Shown: one piece after another, positions 13,224-15,249 of the stretch | How the letters are laid out: each line of letters begins with the position of its first letter | Position numbering within the stretch: position 1 is the first letter of the stretch | Source of the DNA: JAYQPD01 sp046050105 | GTDB lineage: Bacteria > Patescibacteriota > Minisyncoccia > Phycocordibacterales > UBA918 | Assembly (NCBI GenBank): GCA_046050105.1 | Contig: JBJOQE010000024.1 | Location: 1 to 15,249, forward strand | Length of the DNA: 15,249 bases | Direction: 5' to 3' | Made by a program: the position numbers and the translations under genes | The notes under the pieces: generated by a model | What the model saw: the letters and a program-made list of their open reading frames with translations, nothing else | What the model was told of the DNA's origin: nothing | Database searches by the model: none

Positions 13224-13345
13224 TCCCAAAAGTTGTCCACACTATCTTCGGCTTACAGCCGCAGTACACCTTGTCGACAGTTTCCCGCACTTCGTTTGGA
13301 AACATGCCAGGCAAGGTCCCAAAAGTTGCCCCGCACTATTTTGGC
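13224..13345 (+). repeat. Imperfect direct repeats before the broken tRNA-Glu
   Basis: A 29-base unit at 13224-13252 recurs at 13317-13345. Both begin TCCCAAAAGTTG and share CACTAT and a TT-GGC ending, with only five mismatches by eye. A more diverged partial copy, CCCGCACTTCGTTTGG, lies at 13284-13299. The downstream copy runs into the first bases of the broken tRNA. Nothing else coding-like is seen in 13192-13342. Confidence 0.6.
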
Positions 13346-13368
13346 CCTATCGTCTAACGGCTAGGACG
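13340..13368 (+). repeat. 29-bp direct repeat, copy 1 (5' half of tRNA-Glu)
   Basis: Bases 13340-13368 are identical to 13578-13606: three T, then the acceptor 5' strand and the D arm of tRNA-Glu. The copies are 238 bp apart. This is a candidate relic of recombination at the tRNA gene. Confidence 0.85.
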
Positions 13369-13547
13369 AGCATTCGAAAGGTTGCTTGTGGGGTGGGACC
13401 CACAAGCAAGACCGTGCCAGCTGTTTTGAAAGCGAAGCGCCTCAAAAGAGCGAAAGGGCGCCAGCTTTTCAAGGAGTTTTACGACTATGAAAAGCAAGTA
13501 CTCTTGGGGTGTATACTGCTCCTGTAAGGAGAAAATCAGAGTTCGAT
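13343..13547 (+). pseudogene. Broken tRNA-Glu copy with about 147 extra bases
   Basis: Bases 13343-13368 equal the first 26 of the intact tRNA-Glu. The next bases still resemble it (AGCATTCGAAAGG against AGCCTTCTCAAGG), then similarity is lost. Fifteen T-arm bases, AAATCAGAGTTCGAT, reappear at 13533-13547, as at 13624-13638 in the intact gene. Between the two matching blocks lie 164 bases here but 17 in the intact tRNA. The inserted stretch opens with an 11-bp hairpin (TTGCTTGTGGG, 13382-13392, with 13399-13409). After the T-arm block neither the T stem nor the acceptor 3' strand can pair, and there is no CCA, so I call it non-functional. Confidence 0.6.
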
Positions 13548-13580
13548 ACCAGAGGGAAGAAGCACATACGCCATTCATTT

Positions 13581-13655
13581 GGCCCTATCGTCTAACGGCT
13601 AGGACGGAGCCTTCTCAAGGCTCAAATCAGAGTTCGATTCTCTGTAGGGTCACCA
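13581..13655 (+). tRNA. tRNA-Glu (anticodon CTC)
   Basis: A full cloverleaf can be drawn. The acceptor GGCCCTA (13581-13587) pairs with TAGGGTC (13645-13651), with one G-T pair. The D arm is GTCT/GGAC with loop AACGGCTA. The anticodon stem GAGCC/GGCTC carries loop TTCTCAA, giving anticodon CTC, which reads GAG. The T arm is CAGAG-TTCGATT-CTCTG. Discriminator A13652 is followed by an encoded CCA (13653-13655). Its 3' part doubles as the last codons of the recombinase gene on the other strand, marking it as the integration target of the element to the right. A broken copy lies upstream. Confidence 0.96.
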
Positions 13656-15064
13656 TCGGAGACAGCACACGTCATGCTGACCTCCTCAACCCAAGAAGAC
13701 GGCTCAACCACAACACCATTTTGTGACACAAAGCGGTTCGAAGTCGTCAGTGCGATCAGTTGGCGTTTTTCTTCGTCATTCGCCAATAGGTAAAGCAGGG
13801 CAACGCTTTTTATGCGTTCGAAGAACTGCTCATGGTCACTTTGTGCTGCTTGGAAATTCGATAGACGCGTAACCTCTTCTTCGATTCGAGCGCGATCCAT
13901 GAGTAGACCGCTTTTCCGCTCCATGTATTCTTTTTGATCAATGAGTTGGTCAAGAAACGCATTGGTGAGATGCGTCAACCGGCTATCGACCTGACTCAGC
14001 CGGAGTTTGAGCGATCCATTGCGCTCTTTGGTGGCATTGTTCCAAGTTTCCATGCCTTTGTGCAGCCATTCGGCAGACAGAGGGCCACACACATGGTGTT
14101 CAAGTGCCTGCGTGATGGCAAGTTGCAGTCTTTCCTCTCGCACCGTCTGAGATTTGCACTCCCGCGTGTGGCAACGATAGTACACATGGCCCTTTTGCCG
14201 TTCTGGGGTCATGGCCGCATTGCACAGAGCACAATGAAAAAGGCCTCGATATCTGTGACGGTGTTTCGTGACCTTCTTGCCGGACTTTCCACTCCGAACT
14301 CTTTTTACGTCATCAAACAGGTGTACCGATACTAACGGTTCATGAACGCCTTGAAATGTGTCTCCCGTTGTCTTGATGCGGGTGATGCCGACGTAGAACG
14401 TGTTTTGGAGTATCTTTTCGATACCAGATTTAGTGATAGGCCCGCCACGTTCATTGGTGAGTCCCATACTCCGTGCCTCTGGAACGAGTGAATGTAGGGA
14501 ATGGCGGCCCGCAGCATACAACTCAAACAACCGATGCACCATTGGACCCTTTACGGGATCGATAGTCTTTGGCTTTCCACGACCATTGTTCACGTACCCT
14601 AGGGGCGCACCAAACGGATAGAGTCCCTGTTGCAATCGGCCCCTAAGGCCTTTGAGCGTTTCCTCCCGCAGATTGCGAATGAAGTCGCTTGCGATAACCG
14701 CCTGAATATCTGCCGTGAGCCGTCCGCCACGAGAACGAAAGTCCAGGGATTCAGTGGCAAAGTGCACGTCGATGCCTGCGTCCGCCAACTCAGCGAATTT
14801 AGCCCAATCGGCAAGGTTGCGAGCGCCACGATCCACCTTGTGAAGCACTACACCCTCTGCTTTCCGCTTCATGAGCATCTTCATCATGGAAAGGAAGATA
14901 GGACGGCCACTCTTCGCCGCAGTCTCCTTCTCTTCAAACCACTCGGTGATCTCAATGTGGTTGCGTGAAGCAAACGCCAGAATGGCATCCTTCTGCGCAT
15001 CCAGAGACACACCCTCTCCCTGCTTCACCGTGGAGACACGGACATACCCAAAGCATGATTTCAT
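13622..15064 (-). CDS. Large serine recombinase (site-specific integrase)
   Basis: The 480-residue protein catalyses integration or excision through a serine-DNA link. The resolvase domain begins CFGYVRVSTVKQGEGVSLDAQ, with catalytic S11 in RVST and the conserved arginine near 79 (KVDRGARNLADW). The recombinase domain covers about 145-265 (GLYPFGAPLGYVNN). A zinc ribbon has C278, C281, C298 and C303. A coiled coil follows (about 350-405, ending MDRARIEEEVTRL), typical of large serine integrases. The start is ATG 15064, which overlaps the upstream stop as ATGA; the frame stays open 41 codons further but reads through that ORF. The last ten residues, GDPTENRTLI, are encoded by the complement of tRNA-Glu, so the native C-terminus may have been replaced on integration. 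Confidence 0.95.
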   Translation of the reverse strand: MKSCFGYVRVSTVKQGEGVSLDAQKDAILAFASRNHIEITEWFEEKETAAKSGRPIFLSMMKMLMKRKAEGVVLHKVDRGARNLADWAKFAELADAGIDVHFATESLDFRSRGGRLTADIQAVIASDFIRNLREETLKGLRGRLQQGLYPFGAPLGYVNNGRGKPKTIDPVKGPMVHRLFELYAAGRHSLHSLVPEARSMGLTNERGGPITKSGIEKILQNTFYVGITRIKTTGDTFQGVHEPLVSVHLFDDVKRVRSGKSGKKVTKHRHRYRGLFHCALCNAAMTPERQKGHVYYRCHTRECKSQTVREERLQLAITQALEHHVCGPLSAEWLHKGMETWNNATKERNGSLKLRLSQVDSRLTHLTNAFLDQLIDQKEYMERKSGLLMDRARIEEEVTRLSNFQAAQSDHEQFFERIKSVALLYLLANDEEKRQLIALTTSNRFVSQNGVVVEPSSWVEEVSMTCAVSDGDPTENRTLI

Positions 15065-15237
15065 ACAGATTGTTGATGAGAGTCTGAATCTATCAAAGAT
15101 TCCGTATCTGTCGAATCGTCTTTGGGGACATCGCTCTTCCACGGCCAGGTGCCATCTCGTTCCATGCGCTCGTAGATTCGCTGGCACAGCTCAAGATACC
15201 GCTCTAACCGTGGATCAATTGGCAAATTGTTTGGCAT
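15061..15237 (-). CDS. Small acidic protein coupled to the recombinase
   Basis: From ATG 15237 the product has 58 residues: PNNLPIDPRLERYLELCQRI, then YERMERDGTWPWKSDVPKDD and a serine/aspartate-rich tail ending SDSHQQSV. The first 35 residues look like a compact helical domain and the tail looks disordered. The family is unknown to me. Its stop overlaps the recombinase start by four bases (ATGA), strong evidence that it is translated and coupled to the recombinase. It could be a directionality or accessory factor, but that is inference from position only. The frame remains open to the window edge, with an in-frame TTG at 15246, so the true start could lie further upstream. Confidence 0.7.
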   Translation of the reverse strand: MPNNLPIDPRLERYLELCQRIYERMERDGTWPWKSDVPKDDSTDTESLIDSDSHQQSV

Positions 15238-15249
15238 GAAAGTCAAGGT

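Larger units (their letters stand above)
13581..15249. mobile_element. Left end of a tRNA-Glu-integrated element
   Basis: An intact tRNA-Glu is directly abutted by a large serine recombinase that points into it, with a small ORF coupled upstream. This is the usual end of an integrated genetic element: tRNA, integrase, cargo. The other end and any cargo lie beyond 15249. The exact crossover point cannot be fixed from one end, but the recombinase frame ends inside the tRNA, so the att core is probably within or just beside it. Confidence 0.7.

Noticed and set aside
13343..13655. tRNA-Glu with an intron, or two functional tandem tRNAs
   Set aside because: The upstream copy lacks a pairing T stem, an acceptor 3' strand and CCA. 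The extra 147 bases show no recognisable group I core, and an intact tRNA follows.
13487..13726. 79-codon plus-strand ORF with AAGGAG upstream
   Set aside because: It runs straight through the intact tRNA-Glu and the recombinase antisense strand. A truncated gene fragment at 13487-13577 cannot be excluded but has no recognisable homology.
1..15249. CRISPR arrays, insertion sequences or rRNA
   Set aside because: No regularly spaced repeats of the CRISPR kind, no transposase reading frame and no rRNA-like sequence were seen.

Overview
The window looks like a Candidate Phyla Radiation (Patescibacteria/Parcubacteria-like) chromosome segment with a mobile element entering at the right edge. The pointers are compact genes with short spacers, a class I lysyl-tRNA synthetase, a short division and cell-wall cluster, a shortened MetK and a MurF without the usual N-terminal domain. 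The lineage is inferred from gene content and style, not from a marker phylogeny.

Left part (1-3660): greA, a 78-residue orphan, a GNAT acetyltransferase, class I lysS and a two-pass membrane protein. Each ends in its own rho-independent terminator. Several start from extended -10 promoters of the form TGnTATAGT. The lysS promoter sits so close to the ATG that its mRNA may be leaderless.

Middle (3660-8860): a division and peptidoglycan cluster, mraZ - rsmH - FtsL-like - ftsI/pbp2 - murF, closed by a strong bidirectional terminator. Its control region carries tandem 10-bp-spaced TGGKA boxes, the expected MraZ operator type, overlapping two promoters. It is followed by an unrecognised leader RNA closed by a perfect 19-bp inverted repeat around a 90-nt core.

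Right-middle (8890-13154): a secreted or anchored thermonuclease on the minus strand, a BtpA-like TIM-barrel protein, a minus-strand M50 membrane protease, metK under a SAM-I-type riboswitch with a visible terminator, and a Usg-like protein.

Right edge (13155-15249): an extended -10 promoter, a repeat-rich non-coding stretch containing a broken tRNA-Glu copy, an intact tRNA-Glu(CTC), and a large serine recombinase on the minus strand. The recombinase's last ten codons are read from the complement of the tRNA. A small ORF overlaps the recombinase start by four bases (ATGA). This is a tRNA-integrated element whose far end lies outside the window.

The best candidates for something undescribed are the mraZ leader RNA with its operator array, the split tRNA-Glu locus, and the metK riboswitch whose transcript start duplicates the terminator arm.
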